Notes: generated from the sequence alone by a model not told the origin. Positions 33,574-43,545 are shown, counted from the first letter of the stretch. The stretch: DNA of 64,000 bases from Microthrixaceae bacterium (GCA_023957995.1 JAMLGK010000009.1:62001-126000); one strand, 5' to 3'. Made by a program: numbers and translations.

Positions 33574-35102
33574 CCGCCGGGTCTGCAAACCGGCCGTCGA
33601 CGGGGAGGTATCCCGCAGCTGCGGCCGGAGGACATCCTGCGACCGTTCGTGCGGCGGCAGAGGTCCTGCGCGACGGCGGCAATGCCTGGGACGCGGTGCT
33701 CGCCGGCGGGTTCGCGGCGACGATCGCCGAACCCGGCCTGAGCTCGCTCGGCGGCGGTGGATTCCTCGTGTCGCGCAGCAGCGCGGGGGAGGAGGTGGTG
33801 GTCGACTTCTTCGCGGCCGCCCCCGGCCTGATGGACCCGGCTGTTGGGGCAACGCACCAACCGCAGCCGGCACTCGTCACCTCACCGGTGGATTTCGGCG
33901 GCGTGGTCCAGGATTTCGGGGTTGGGCCGGCTTCGGTCGGGGTGCCAGGGGTGTTGGAGGGCTACCTGCACATACACCGGCGGTGGGCGAGTCGGCCGCT
34001 CGCACGACTGGTGCGACCAGCGGTCCACCTCGCACGCACAGGGGTGCTGCTGGACCGCTGGCAGGCGCAGGTGCTCGAGCTGCTGGCCGCAATACTCACC
34101 ACCAGTGCGACCGGGCGGAGTCTCTACTGCGCTCCGGGCCACCGGTCTCGGAGCGATGGCACCGGGCCCGGACGGGAGGGAGGTGACCCACCGCAGATGC
34201 TGAGGACCGGCGACTCGATGTACAACGAGCCGCTGGCCGACTTCCTCGAGGAGTTGGCCGCCGGCCGCCGGTCGGGTTTCACCGCGGATGAGCTCGGTGG
34301 AGGGATCACGGCGGCGGACCTGGATGGCTACGAGGTGATCGAGCGGGAGCCGCTCGTGCACGAGGCCGGCGGAGTACACCTGGCGATCAACCCGGCGCCG
34401 AGTTTCGGCGGGCGCCTGATAGTGGGTGCGCTCGAGTCGCTGGATGCAGGTCGGGCACCGGGCGCCGATGCGGTGCTGCGCACCGATTCCGATCCTGACG
34501 GAGTGGTACGCCTCGCCGAGGTCCTCGCAGCGATGCCCGAGCACCGCCGTTCACTCGGCGCGGGAACCTCCAGGGGAACGACACACCTCGGGGTCGTGGA
34601 CCACGACGGGAACATGGTGGGGCTGACGACCTCCAACGGCAGCGGCTCGGGCGTGTTCGCGGACGGGCTCGGAGTGCACCTCAACAACATGATGGGAGAG
34701 GCCGACCTGCATCCGCGCGGTTTCGGAACCACCCCGGCCGGAGAGCGCATCGGTTCGATGATGGCTCCGGGTCTGTTGCGAACCGGGGCGTGCACCACCG
34801 TGATCGGTTCCGGTGGTTCCGAGCGGATCCGCTCGGCCCTGACCCTCGCAGCGTGTCGGCTCGCGGCCGGACGGCAGCTGGACGACGTCGTGACCGCTCC
34901 ACGCATGCACTTCGACGGCGAGGTCCTACAACTCGAGCCGGGGTGGCCCTCGGCGGTGCTAGATGCCCTCGAACGCCACTGGAGGGTCAACGAATGGGGT
35001 CGTCGCGACCTCTACTTCGGAGGCGCTCACCTCGTCGATGACCATGGCTCGGCCGTGGGTGACTCCCGTCGCGGCGGGGCGGCGATAGTGATCCCCGCAT
35101 GA
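33570..35102 (+). CDS. ggt: Gamma-glutamyltransferase family protein
   Basis: 510 residues. The N-terminal GGHPATVRAAAEVLRDGGNA segment and the autoprocessing site GTTHLGVVD are typical; Thr337 is the predicted N-terminal nucleophile of the small subunit. It cleaves gamma-glutamyl bonds, for example in glutathione or gamma-glutamyl peptides, or works on cephalosporin-like amides in relatives. No signal peptide is visible, so it may be cytoplasmic, unlike most GGTs. It is coupled to the SDR upstream and followed by a second Ntn-type hydrolase. Confidence 0.88.
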   Translation: MTAGSANRPSTGRYPAAAAGGHPATVRAAAEVLRDGGNAWDAVLAGGFAATIAEPGLSSLGGGGFLVSRSSAGEEVVVDFFAAAPGLMDPAVGATHQPQPALVTSPVDFGGVVQDFGVGPASVGVPGVLEGYLHIHRRWASRPLARLVRPAVHLARTGVLLDRWQAQVLELLAAILTTSATGRSLYCAPGHRSRSDGTGPGREGGDPPQMLRTGDSMYNEPLADFLEELAAGRRSGFTADELGGGITAADLDGYEVIEREPLVHEAGGVHLAINPAPSFGGRLIVGALESLDAGRAPGADAVLRTDSDPDGVVRLAEVLAAMPEHRRSLGAGTSRGTTHLGVVDHDGNMVGLTTSNGSGSGVFADGLGVHLNNMMGEADLHPRGFGTTPAGERIGSMMAPGLLRTGACTTVIGSGGSERIRSALTLAACRLAAGRQLDDVVTAPRMHFDGEVLQLEPGWPSAVLDALERHWRVNEWGRRDLYFGGAHLVDDHGSAVGDSRRGGAAIVIPA

Positions 35103-35119
35103 CACGATCCCGACCACTC

Positions 35120-35199
35120 GATGCGCCCGGACGATGCGCCCGAACGATGCGACCGAAAGATCAGATGCGACCGAGAGATCAGATGCGACCGAGAGATGG
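35120..35199. repeat. GATGCG-based tandem repeats, 13-bp and 18-bp units
   Basis: Two 13-bp copies (GATGCGCCCGGAC type) run directly into three 18-bp copies of GATGCGACCGAGAGATCA. The array fills the gap between ggt and the penicillin-acylase gene. It is open in the frame of the latter but would encode low-complexity peptide, so it is taken as untranslated leader; its last unit carries the GGAG ribosome site. Confidence 0.9.
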
Positions 35200-35208
35200 A
35201 GACCACCG

Positions 35209-37629
35209 ATGACCGGAACGACCGAACCCGCGAAGAACGAGCCCGAATCGACGATGTCGACCGGCGACGGACGGTTCGAGGCCGACATGGCGATCACGGA
35301 GCACGGCGTGGTGCACGTCACCGCCGCCGACTGGGGATCGCTCGGATTCGGCCAGGGGTGGGGTTGTGCACGCGACAACCTCGGGGTGATCGCGGATCAG
35401 ATCACCAAGGCGTTGGGCCAACGTGCGCGCTACTGGGGCCGCGGGGTCGATGACGTCCACCTGGCCGGCGACCTCGGGTACTCGGTGCTCGATCTGCGGG
35501 GTCGTGCGCCCGCGCTGAGGGAGGCCCAACCCGACTGGATACGCGAGCTCGTGGCCGGTTACGTCGCGGGCTACAACCTGGCGGTGCGTCAGAACGGCTC
35601 CGATGGCGGGCCGCTGTGGTGTCGCGGAGCTCCCTGGGTGCGGGAGATCGACGAGCTCGACCTGTGGGCCCACATCGGAGATGTGACCGTGATGGCGAGT
35701 GGACGGAACCTGGTCCAGCTGCTGGGCCGGGCCGAGGCGCCCGGACCCGACGGGCCGGTGCCGCCATCACCTGCAGATGCGCTCGGACCCCCGGCGGCGG
35801 CGAGCAACGGTTGGGCGCTGGGTGGAGATCTGACGGCCTCGGGCGCAGGCATGGTGCTCGCCAACCCACACTTCCCCTGGTACGGCGAGGCGAGGTTCTG
35901 GGAGTGCCATCTCCGCATCCCCGGCACCTATGACGTCTACGGCGTCTCGCTGCTCGGCACCCCGGGAGTCCAGATCGGGTTCAACGCAAGCCTGGGCTGG
36001 ACCCACACGTTCTCGCGCGGTCACCGGTTCACTGTCGCGAGCCTGGAGCTCGATCCCGACGATCCCACCCGCTACCGCCACGGAGACGAGATGCACGCGA
36101 TGCAGTCCCGATCCCACTCGGTCGAGGTGGCCGAGGGCGATGGGTGGGCCCCCGGTGAGGATCCCCCTCCGACCCACACGGTCGATCGCACCCTGTGGAG
36201 GAGCCATCACGGTCCGATGCTCAACCTGCCGCTGTTGGGTTGGGGCACCGAGACCGGATTCACCTACCGGGACGCGAACATCGACAACACCAAGGTCGTG
36301 GAGCAGTTCCTGCGGATGGGCATGAGCAGCGACGTGGCCGGCATGCGCACGGTGTTCCACGAGGTCAAGGGCCTGCCCTGGGTCAACACCCTCGCCGCCG
36401 ATGCCTCGGGTGATGCCTGGTACACCGACTCCTCTGCCACACCGCGGTTGACCCCGGATGCACAGGCACGGTTCCGCTCGAGGATCACCGAGGATCTGAT
36501 CGCCGCACTGATGTACGAGAACCGCATCGCCCTGCTCGATGGATCCGACCCGGGTGACGACTGGCAGGATCACCCCGATGCGCGTTCACGGGGTCTCGAG
36601 CCGCCACAGGCGATGCCCGAGATCGAGACCCGTGGCCTGGTGCTCAACGCCAACGACAGCCACTGGCTGAACTCGCCGGAAACACCGCTGGAGGGCTACT
36701 CGGTGATGGGGGGTCTCGAGCGCACCCCGCGGACACTGCGTACGCGTCAGAACCTCGCGCTGGGTCGCGCTCTGGCCGATCGCGGTGACGTGGAGCTGGA
36801 CGATCTGTTGGGGGTGATCTTCGAGAACGCCTCGCTGAGCGCATCGTTGCTCCGGGACGAGGTCGTGGAGCGTCTCGATGAATGGATCGGGCGCGACATC
36901 GCCACCGCGTCCGTAGAGGACCAGCAGCTCGATCTCGGAGCTGTGCGCCGGGTGTTGGCAGCGTGGGACGGAGCGTTCTGCCTCGACAGTACGGGCGCGG
37001 TCCTCTGGCGTGAGTTCATGGCCGGCTTCACCGAGGCGGACTGGACCGACGCGGGTGCACTGTTCGCCGAGCCGTTCGACCCCGACCATCCGATCGACAC
37101 CCCGCGCGGGCTGGCAGGCATTCCCGAGGGCACCGCTCCGGGCGCCGACCCGGTGCTCGTCGCGTTGGCCGCGGCGGTCGGCGCGCTGGACCGGGCCGGG
37201 ATCCCGATCGACGCCCAGCTCGGGCAGGTGCAGTGGGCTGACCGCGGGACCGAGCGGGTTCCGGTGCACGGCGGCGGAGAGGGTGAGGGGATGATGAACG
37301 TCCTGGCCCCTTCGGGGGCACTTCCGGCCGCCTCGCTGGACCCACTGCCTCCCGCCCCCGAGCCGGTCGCCGGTCGCGAACGCACCGGGCTGCGTCACGA
37401 GGGCTACCGCGTCACCTACGGCACCAGCTTCGTGATGGCGGTCGAGTTCCTCGCCGAGGGGCCCAGCGCGGTGGGACTGCTGGCCTACGGCCAGAGCAGC
37501 GATCCGGATTCGCCACACCACAGGGACGGCACCGAGGCCTACGCCGCGGGGCAGGTGCGACCTCTGCGCTACACCGACGAGGAGATCGCGGCATCCCCGG
37601 TTCTGTCACGCATCGAACTGCGCAGCTGA
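35209..37629 (+). CDS. Penicillin acylase family N-terminal nucleophile hydrolase
   Basis: 806 residues, the usual size of this family. The predicted self-cleavage point is before Ser199 in ASNGWALGG, giving a short alpha chain and a long beta chain with Ser at its N terminus. Nearby TASGAGMVLANPHFPW is the conserved continuation. Relatives hydrolyse amides such as penicillins, acyl-homoserine lactones or aculeacin. No signal peptide is seen, which is unusual since many members are exported. Start: ATG at 35209 after GGAG; the upstream frame is repeat sequence. Confidence 0.9.
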   Translation: MTGTTEPAKNEPESTMSTGDGRFEADMAITEHGVVHVTAADWGSLGFGQGWGCARDNLGVIADQITKALGQRARYWGRGVDDVHLAGDLGYSVLDLRGRAPALREAQPDWIRELVAGYVAGYNLAVRQNGSDGGPLWCRGAPWVREIDELDLWAHIGDVTVMASGRNLVQLLGRAEAPGPDGPVPPSPADALGPPAAASNGWALGGDLTASGAGMVLANPHFPWYGEARFWECHLRIPGTYDVYGVSLLGTPGVQIGFNASLGWTHTFSRGHRFTVASLELDPDDPTRYRHGDEMHAMQSRSHSVEVAEGDGWAPGEDPPPTHTVDRTLWRSHHGPMLNLPLLGWGTETGFTYRDANIDNTKVVEQFLRMGMSSDVAGMRTVFHEVKGLPWVNTLAADASGDAWYTDSSATPRLTPDAQARFRSRITEDLIAALMYENRIALLDGSDPGDDWQDHPDARSRGLEPPQAMPEIETRGLVLNANDSHWLNSPETPLEGYSVMGGLERTPRTLRTRQNLALGRALADRGDVELDDLLGVIFENASLSASLLRDEVVERLDEWIGRDIATASVEDQQLDLGAVRRVLAAWDGAFCLDSTGAVLWREFMAGFTEADWTDAGALFAEPFDPDHPIDTPRGLAGIPEGTAPGADPVLVALAAAVGALDRAGIPIDAQLGQVQWADRGTERVPVHGGGEGEGMMNVLAPSGALPAASLDPLPPAPEPVAGRERTGLRHEGYRVTYGTSFVMAVEFLAEGPSAVGLLAYGQSSDPDSPHHRDGTEAYAAGQVRPLRYTDEEIAASPVLSRIELRS

Positions 37630-37667
37630 CCGGTGGGCCCCGGGGAGCGCGGCTTCAGCTACCGGGT

Positions 37668-39602
37668 TCAGGTACCGGCGAGGCGGTCGGGGTCGCGCTG
37701 AGTCCCGTCGTCACCCGAGTCGACCGGTCGGGGTTCACCGTCGAGGTCGGTGGGTTCGCTGCGTGCTGCTTCCTCGGGATCCACGCCGCGTTCCCGGGTG
37801 GTTCGCCGGATGAAGCGGCTCTCGAGGTCCGAAGGGGGTAGTAGGGAGACGACCGTGTCACCGGGCTCGGGTTCCAGTCGTTGGCCTGCGTCGTGCAGCT
37901 GCACAGTGCCTCGCCGCAGAACGGCCAGCACCATGGCGGCGGGGTGTTCCGCGAAGTACTCCTTGGCGCGGAACTCGTCGCTGAGGCGCGTCGATGCGAT
38001 CTCCCAACCCGACTCCAGTCGCGCGTCGAGCTTGTCGATCGTGGCATCGTGCGCGAACAGGGGGCGACCGTAGGCGGGCACGGGTGCTGCGAAACCGCGC
38101 TTCACCTTGCGTCGCCGCGGAACCAACTGGAACACCTGGCGCTGGCCGATCAGCTGGGAAGCCTTGCGCGTGGCGAGCACGTTCGCCTCGTCGTGGGAGC
38201 TCATGGCGAGGAAGAGGCTCGACCCCTCGACCCCGGCCGCCGTCCAGGTCTCGTCGTGGACCACCGAGCCGTAGTGGGTGGTCAGGCCTTCCATGCGGGC
38301 CTTGGAGAGGTTGCCGGGGTCCATCCCGACGAGTGCCACCTCGGTTCCCAACTCCGCGAGCGACTGCGCGAGGCCCCTGGCCATCCGGTTGGAGCCGAGC
38401 ACGACGATGCGGAACGTGGAGTCCTCGATGAGCCCCAGGCGGCGGGCCAGGGGGCGCGACGTGATGCCACTGAGCAGCACCGTGCCGGCGATCACGGTGA
38501 AGGTTGCAGCGACCAGCACCTGTGCCCCGGCAGCGTCCTCCTCCATCAGGCGCAGGGAGAATATCGACGCGATGGCGGCTGCCACGATCCCCCTGGGTGC
38601 CGTGAGTGCGATGAAGGTCCGCTCGCGCCACGACAGGTCGGATCGGATCGTGGACGCGAATGCGGCCACGGGGCGCACGACCACCACCAGGGCCACCAGG
38701 AACAGAGCGTTCTGCCAGCCGAGGCTGAAGAGTGTCTCCGGCGCGATCCTCGCACCCAGCAGGATGAACAGCCCTGCGATGAACAGGGTGCGCAGCGTCT
38801 CGTTGAACTCGAGGACATGGGCAACGCTGACCCGGTTCTGTGAAGCCAACATCACGCCCATCGCTGTCACGGCGACGAGTCCGGCTTCGGGCTGGAGTGC
38901 ATCGGCAACGGCGAACACCATCAGAACCGTCGCGAGGGTCATGACGTTGTGCAGGTGGTCCGGCACCAGGTAGCGGCCGAAGGTGCCCACGATCAGCGCC
39001 GCCCCCAGCGCACCCGCGACCAGGCCGATGACCACGGTCAGCAGCAGGGCCATCGGCCAGGGCCCCTTGACCTGTTCCTCGAAGAAGGCCTCGAAGAACA
39101 GCACCGCCAGAATGGCTCCCATCGGGTCGATGAGCGTGCCCTCGGCCTCGAGGATCTTCGCCACACGGCCCCGCAGTCCGATAGCGCGAACCAGGGGTCC
39201 TACGACGGTCGGGCCGGTGACCACCAGCACGCCGGCGAGCAGCCAGGCCAGCGAGTACTCGATGTCGAATATCCAGTGCGCAGCGAAGGCGGTCGCGACG
39301 AGGGTGATGCCCGCCCCGATCGTGAGCAGCCGCAACACCGTCGATCCGGCGTCACGGATTCCCTGCACCCCCAGGCCGAGTGCGCCCTCGAAGAGGATCA
39401 CGGCCACTGCCATCGACACCACCGGGAACAGCAGGTCACCGAGGATCGCGTCGGGTTCCACGATCCCGGTGATCGGCCCTACGAACAGCCCCGCTCCCAG
39501 CAGGAACACGATCGAGGGGATCCGGGCGCGCCAACCAAGCCATTGTGCGCCCACGCCGATCGCAAGGATCACCGCCGTCGCGAGGATCACCTCGTCCTGC
39601 AT
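37668..39602 (-). CDS. Cation/proton antiporter (CPA1 type) with TrkA-like nucleotide-binding domain
   Basis: 644 residues. The first about 400 contain about twelve membrane helices of the NhaP/CPA family (ILFEGALGLG, EAGLVAVTAMGVMLA). Then a Rossmann-type RCK/TrkA-N domain (about 410-520, FRIVVLGSNRMARGL) and a TrkA-C-like end (about 560-620) follow. It would exchange Na+ or K+ for H+ under control of NAD(H) or another ligand bound by the RCK domain. Start is the ATG at 39602. It ends a minus-strand run of four closely spaced genes. Confidence 0.9.
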   Translation of the reverse strand: MQDEVILATAVILAIGVGAQWLGWRARIPSIVFLLGAGLFVGPITGIVEPDAILGDLLFPVVSMAVAVILFEGALGLGVQGIRDAGSTVLRLLTIGAGITLVATAFAAHWIFDIEYSLAWLLAGVLVVTGPTVVGPLVRAIGLRGRVAKILEAEGTLIDPMGAILAVLFFEAFFEEQVKGPWPMALLLTVVIGLVAGALGAALIVGTFGRYLVPDHLHNVMTLATVLMVFAVADALQPEAGLVAVTAMGVMLASQNRVSVAHVLEFNETLRTLFIAGLFILLGARIAPETLFSLGWQNALFLVALVVVVRPVAAFASTIRSDLSWRERTFIALTAPRGIVAAAIASIFSLRLMEEDAAGAQVLVAATFTVIAGTVLLSGITSRPLARRLGLIEDSTFRIVVLGSNRMARGLAQSLAELGTEVALVGMDPGNLSKARMEGLTTHYGSVVHDETWTAAGVEGSSLFLAMSSHDEANVLATRKASQLIGQRQVFQLVPRRRKVKRGFAAPVPAYGRPLFAHDATIDKLDARLESGWEIASTRLSDEFRAKEYFAEHPAAMVLAVLRRGTVQLHDAGQRLEPEPGDTVVSLLPPSDLESRFIRRTTRERGVDPEEAARSEPTDLDGEPRPVDSGDDGTQRDPDRLAGT

Positions 39603-39642
39603 CGGTACATTCTGTCGGTCCGGGAGCCCGTCCGGCACCATC

Positions 39643-40107
39643 TCAGCGCCGGCGGCGCCTCCACTGCGGTGCGGCCCTGTCGGAGGACACCTCGCTGGCG
39701 CCGTCCAGGTCGAAGCTGAACCGTCCCTCGGAGTGGCCCAGCCGGGCCACCGGCACACCACCGACCGCTCTGTCGGTGACCATGACCACCGATTCCCCGT
39801 TGCTCCTGGCGCGCTCGAGGATCGCACCGACCCAGCCGTCGGTACCGTCGATGGTGCCCGCAGGGGCACACACCACGTTGCGGGCCACGATCGCCTCCTC
39901 GAAGGCGTCGTGCTCGGACTCGTCCAGTGCCCACTTGATCGAGGAGTCCGCCACCACCGCCACCTTCACCCCTGGATGCTGGTCCTGCAGGTGTTCGGTT
40001 GCGAGACGGAGCTGTTCCAGCGATGGCTTCGACCGACGCCAGCCGGCGACGGTGTCGGCATCGAGCAGGACCATCGTGACCTCGGTGGCATCATCGTCGG
40101 TCGGCAT
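39643..40107 (-). CDS. Small PIN/NYN-like domain protein, putative nuclease
   Basis: 154 residues. A VLLDADTVAGW first strand, scattered acidic residues (SSIKWALDESEHDAFEE) and a late VVMVTDRAV strand resemble NYN/Zc3h12a-type PIN-like ribonuclease folds. The C terminus is a run of Arg (PQWRRRRR), suiting nucleic-acid binding. No antitoxin gene is next to it. Its ATG shares one base with the stop of the upstream gene (TGATG), so it is translationally coupled to the hydroxylase-type gene. The family call is tentative. Confidence 0.5.
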   Translation of the reverse strand: MPTDDDATEVTMVLLDADTVAGWRRSKPSLEQLRLATEHLQDQHPGVKVAVVADSSIKWALDESEHDAFEEAIVARNVVCAPAGTIDGTDGWVGAILERARSNGESVVMVTDRAVGGVPVARLGHSEGRFSFDLDGASEVSSDRAAPQWRRRRR

Positions 40108-41345
40108 CAGTGCGGGATCGGTTCGAGTTCGTCCGCGACGTGCGGCGCCTCGGCCCCGGGTGGCTGACGAACTCCGAGAGCGGCCCTTCGCTCATAGGCC
40201 CAGCCCGGTCCGCGCACCACGTAGCTCAACCGGTCGGTCCAGTTGTCCGAGTTCACGACGTCATGGGCCATGTCGACGTACTCGTGGGTGGCCACCCGCA
40301 GCGGGTTGAACGTCTCGATGTTGCGGGTCAGGCCGTAGCGCACCGGTTCCCTCTCCGGTTCGAAGGTGCCGAACAGCTTGTCCCAGATGATCAGGATGCT
40401 GCCGTGGTTCCGGTCGAGGTACTGACGGTTGGAGCCGTGGTGCACCCGGTGGTGTGACGGGGTGTTCAACACCGATTCGAGGGGGCCCAGCGACCTGATC
40501 ACCTCGGTGTGGATCCAGTACTGGTAGATCAGGTTGACCCCGCGGGCCTGCTCGATCAGGGCGGGTCTGCAGCCCAGCAGGGACAACAATCCGTAGGGGA
40601 CGAACGTGCCCAGGGCATCGGAGACCGGTTGGCGCAGTGCGGTCGAGAGGTTGTAGCGCTCACTCGAGTGGTGCACCACGTGAATGGCCCACAGGTAGCG
40701 CGCCTCGTGTTGGATCCTGTGGTTCCAGTAGTAGATGGCATCCCAGGCGAACACCGCTCCCACCGCGGCCAGGGGGCCGGTGCCCCAGTCGGGCAGCAGG
40801 CGGTGGCGCCACATCCGATCCGCGGCGGTGCGGTTGGCCCAGGTGCCTGCCACGACGGCTCCCGCCCCTGCGATGGTCGCCAGCGATGCGGATCCGGCGA
40901 CGCGGCGCGCCAGACGGCGCAGGCGCCGACTGCGTCGTCCGCGGTCGGACTCCTCCACGGAGTCCGATCCGGACCGGGTCGCCGTCCCGTGGGTCGCCGC
41001 CGGATCAGCTGGCGGATCATCCCGCGGAGGGAGCCGACCCGGTTCCAGCGCTGAGTTCCGGACCACGGCGTCGGCCACCAGCGCGGTCGCGCCCGCAGCG
41101 GCGGTCGCCACCAGTGCCGTCCTTGCCCAGCGTCCAGCTCCCAGGTCGAACTTCTTCATCAATGGCTTGCTCACCATCGGAGCGAGCAGGCTCCCGACAC
41201 CCATGGCCAGGCTGGTGAGCGTGTCGTCGCGTTCGTAGTCGCCGGGTTGGCTCGTGCCTGGCACCCGTCGCTTGGCGTGCCAGCGGGCCTCGGCACCCAT
41301 CGTGGCGAAGTAGAAGGGGATCGCAGCAACGGTCAGATCAACCAT
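40107..41345 (-). CDS. Sterol desaturase/fatty acid hydroxylase family membrane protein
   Basis: 412 residues with several membrane helices and the di-iron histidine clusters HRIQH, HVVHH and HRVHH expected for the fatty acid hydroxylase superfamily. It would introduce a hydroxyl or double bond into a lipid using O2. An unusual long middle part (about 90-150) is polar and Arg/Asp-rich before the catalytic region. It sits between an enoyl-CoA hydratase and the PIN-like gene with no or minimal gaps, consistent with a lipid-related operon. Confidence 0.85.
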   Translation of the reverse strand: MVDLTVAAIPFYFATMGAEARWHAKRRVPGTSQPGDYERDDTLTSLAMGVGSLLAPMVSKPLMKKFDLGAGRWARTALVATAAAGATALVADAVVRNSALEPGRLPPRDDPPADPAATHGTATRSGSDSVEESDRGRRSRRLRRLARRVAGSASLATIAGAGAVVAGTWANRTAADRMWRHRLLPDWGTGPLAAVGAVFAWDAIYYWNHRIQHEARYLWAIHVVHHSSERYNLSTALRQPVSDALGTFVPYGLLSLLGCRPALIEQARGVNLIYQYWIHTEVIRSLGPLESVLNTPSHHRVHHGSNRQYLDRNHGSILIIWDKLFGTFEPEREPVRYGLTRNIETFNPLRVATHEYVDMAHDVVNSDNWTDRLSYVVRGPGWAYERRAALGVRQPPGAEAPHVADELEPIPH

Positions 41346-41348
41346 GGG

Positions 41349-42089
41349 TCAGACCTCCCCGGCTCCGTCGGAGCCGTTCGTCATGGCGGAGACGAGCGAC
41401 GCGAACTCGGCTGACTCGCGTCTGCGTGCGGCGCGCACGGCGTCGATCCGTGCCGCGGTGATCAGCTTCTTGGTCGCAACGAGGGAGGGGAGTGGTTTGG
41501 ATGCGACGAGGGCCGCGAGCTCCCGGGCCCGGTCCATCAGTTCCGCGGCGGGCACCGACCGCAGGGCGAGGCCATCGGCCACGGCGGTCTCGGCATCGAT
41601 CCAGGGCTCGGTGTAGATGATCTCCGCGGCACGTTGCGCACCGACGACCGAGGGAAGCAGCACGCTGGCTGCCGCTTCGGTGGTCACCCCGAGGCTCATG
41701 AAGGGCACCTTGAGTCGGGCGTCGGCTGAGATGAGCGCCATGTCGCAATGGAGCAGCGCGGTCAGCCCGATTCCGACACCCACTCCGTTGACCGCCGCGA
41801 TCAGCGGCTTCGGGAAGGCCTCCAGCGTCGGCATCAGGCGTTCGTAGCCGGGTTCGGCTCCTTCGAACACGGACGGGTCGGCCATCTCGGCCAGGTCCTG
41901 ACCGGCGCTGAAGGCCCGACCGGAGCCGGTCAGCAGCACGCAGCGGACCCCGTCGTCGGACGCGGCCCGGTCCAGGCATTCGGTGAGTGCGTACCAGAGC
42001 TCCTGGTTGAACGCGTTGAGTGCCTCGGGCCGGTTGAGCGTCAGGCAGCGGACGCCCGCGTCATCCTCGGTCAGCACCGGATCGGCCAT
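41349..42089 (-). CDS. Enoyl-CoA hydratase/isomerase family protein
   Basis: 246 residues, crotonase fold. The oxyanion-hole segments SGRAFSAGQDLAEM and AAVNGVGVGIGL are present. The Glu pair of true hydratases is not clear (the second site reads TTEAAASV), so it may be an isomerase or other crotonase. It heads a four-gene minus-strand run and lies 3 nt from the hydroxylase-type gene. A TAGTGT box 6 nt upstream of its ATG suggests the operon promoter. Confidence 0.87.
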   Translation of the reverse strand: MADPVLTEDDAGVRCLTLNRPEALNAFNQELWYALTECLDRAASDDGVRCVLLTGSGRAFSAGQDLAEMADPSVFEGAEPGYERLMPTLEAFPKPLIAAVNGVGVGIGLTALLHCDMALISADARLKVPFMSLGVTTEAAASVLLPSVVGAQRAAEIIYTEPWIDAETAVADGLALRSVPAAELMDRARELAALVASKPLPSLVATKKLITAARIDAVRAARRRESAEFASLVSAMTNGSDGAGEV

Positions 42090-42095
42090 CGCGCC

Positions 42096-42101
42096 ACACT
42101 A
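42096..42101 (-). promoter_or_regulatory. Candidate -10 box (TAGTGT) for the enoyl-CoA hydratase operon
   Basis: Minus-strand TAGTGT ends 6 nt before the ATG at 42089, placing the first transcribed base on the A of ATG. Confidence 0.5.
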
Positions 42102-42204
42102 TGACCTGCGGGAGTGAAGACCTGAAGAACCGCGGTCCGACCCGCCGCGGTAGAAACGAGGGACCGCGCTGCGAGCGGCGCCAGTCCGAATGGAGAACCC
42201 ACCG

Positions 42205-43545
42205 ATGCCGACCAATGCAGAATCCACACAGGCGGACCGTGCACACGTGTTCCATTCCTGGTCTGCGCAGGGCGCCATCTCCCCGATGCCCGTGGCAGGG
42301 GGCAAAGGAGCACTGTTCTGGGACAACGAGGGTCACGAGTACATCGACTTCTCCTCGCAGTTGGTCAACCTGAACCTGGGCCACCAGCACCCGAGGATGA
42401 TCGAGGCGATCCGCGAGCAGGCCGGCGAGCTGTGCACCATCGCACCCGGGTTCGCCAACGACGTTCGCTCGGAGGCAGCCCGCCTGATCGCAGAGCGCGC
42501 ACCGGAGGGTCTGGAGCGGGTGTTCTTCACCAACGGAGGGGCCGAGGCGGTCGAGAACGCGCTGCGAATGGCGAAGCTGCACACCGGCAGGCACAAGGTC
42601 CTCTCCGCCTATCGCAGCTACCACGGGTCGACGGCCGCCGCCATTGCCGCTACCGGCGAACCACGTCGTTGGGCGAGTGAACCCACCGTGACCGGGTCGG
42701 TCCACTTCTTCGGTCCCTATCTCTACCGATCCGCCTTCGGTGCCTCCACCCCGGCCGAGGAGGCCGAACGGGCGCTGGAGCACCTGGAGGCGGTGATCAC
42801 CCTCGAGGGCCCCGGCACGATTGCGGGATTGATCCTCGAAACCGTGGTCGGCACCAACGGGGTCCTCGTACCTCCCCCGGGCTACCTCCAGGGGGTCCGC
42901 GAACTGTGTGACCGCTTCGGGATCGTGATGATCTCCGATGAGGTGATGGTGGGGTTCGGCCGCCTCGGTGAGTGGTTCGGAGTCGACCACTGGAACGTGA
43001 CCCCGGACCTGATCACCTTCGCCAAGGGGGTCAACTCCGGCTACGTGCCCCTCGGCGGCGTGTTGATCTCCGACGCCATCGCGGCGGACTTCGAGCAGTC
43101 CGCCTATCCCGGTGGCCTGACCTACAGCGGACATCCACTTGCCTGTGCAGCCGCTGTCGAGTCGATCTCGATCTTCGCCGAGGACGACCTCTGTGGACGC
43201 TCGCGCCGGCTGGGCGACGAACTGATCGGGCCGGGCCTGGCCGAGATCGGTGCGGCACACCCGAGTGTCGGAGAGGTCCGCGGCATGGGTTGCTTCTTCG
43301 CGTTGGAGCTGGTCCGCGACCCAGGAACCAGGGAGCCGTTGGTGCCCTTCAACGCCTCCGGAGCGGATGCGGCACCCATGAACGAGGTGCTCGCAGCGGT
43401 TCGCGAGCGTGGTGTGTGGCCCTTCGCCCAGTACAACCGCATCCACATCGCGCCGCCGCTGGTGATCGGTGAGGACGAGTTGCAGCGCGGCCTGGAAGGC
43501 CTCGACGCGGCGCTGTCGGTGGCCGATTCGTTCGTGAACTCCTAG
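42205..43545 (+). CDS. Class III pyridoxal-phosphate aminotransferase
   Basis: 446 residues. PLP-binding Lys274 in TFAKGVNSGYVPLGG and the ISDEVMVGFGRLGEWF segment identify the class III (omega) aminotransferases, which move amino groups from terminal or beta positions to pyruvate or similar acceptors. The substrate is unknown; taurine- and beta-alanine-type enzymes share this look. The ATG at 42205 is preceded by GGAG at a good distance; an ATG at 42190 is closer to no ribosome site. Confidence 0.9.
   Translation: MPTNAESTQADRAHVFHSWSAQGAISPMPVAGGKGALFWDNEGHEYIDFSSQLVNLNLGHQHPRMIEAIREQAGELCTIAPGFANDVRSEAARLIAERAPEGLERVFFTNGGAEAVENALRMAKLHTGRHKVLSAYRSYHGSTAAAIAATGEPRRWASEPTVTGSVHFFGPYLYRSAFGASTPAEEAERALEHLEAVITLEGPGTIAGLILETVVGTNGVLVPPPGYLQGVRELCDRFGIVMISDEVMVGFGRLGEWFGVDHWNVTPDLITFAKGVNSGYVPLGGVLISDAIAADFEQSAYPGGLTYSGHPLACAAAVESISIFAEDDLCGRSRRLGDELIGPGLAEIGAAHPSVGEVRGMGCFFALELVRDPGTREPLVPFNASGADAAPMNEVLAAVRERGVWPFAQYNRIHIAPPLVIGEDELQRGLEGLDAALSVADSFVNS

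Noticed and set aside
39643..40107. Toxin-antitoxin pair with PIN-like toxin
   Set aside because: No small antitoxin-type gene is adjacent; the neighbours are a membrane hydroxylase and an antiporter.
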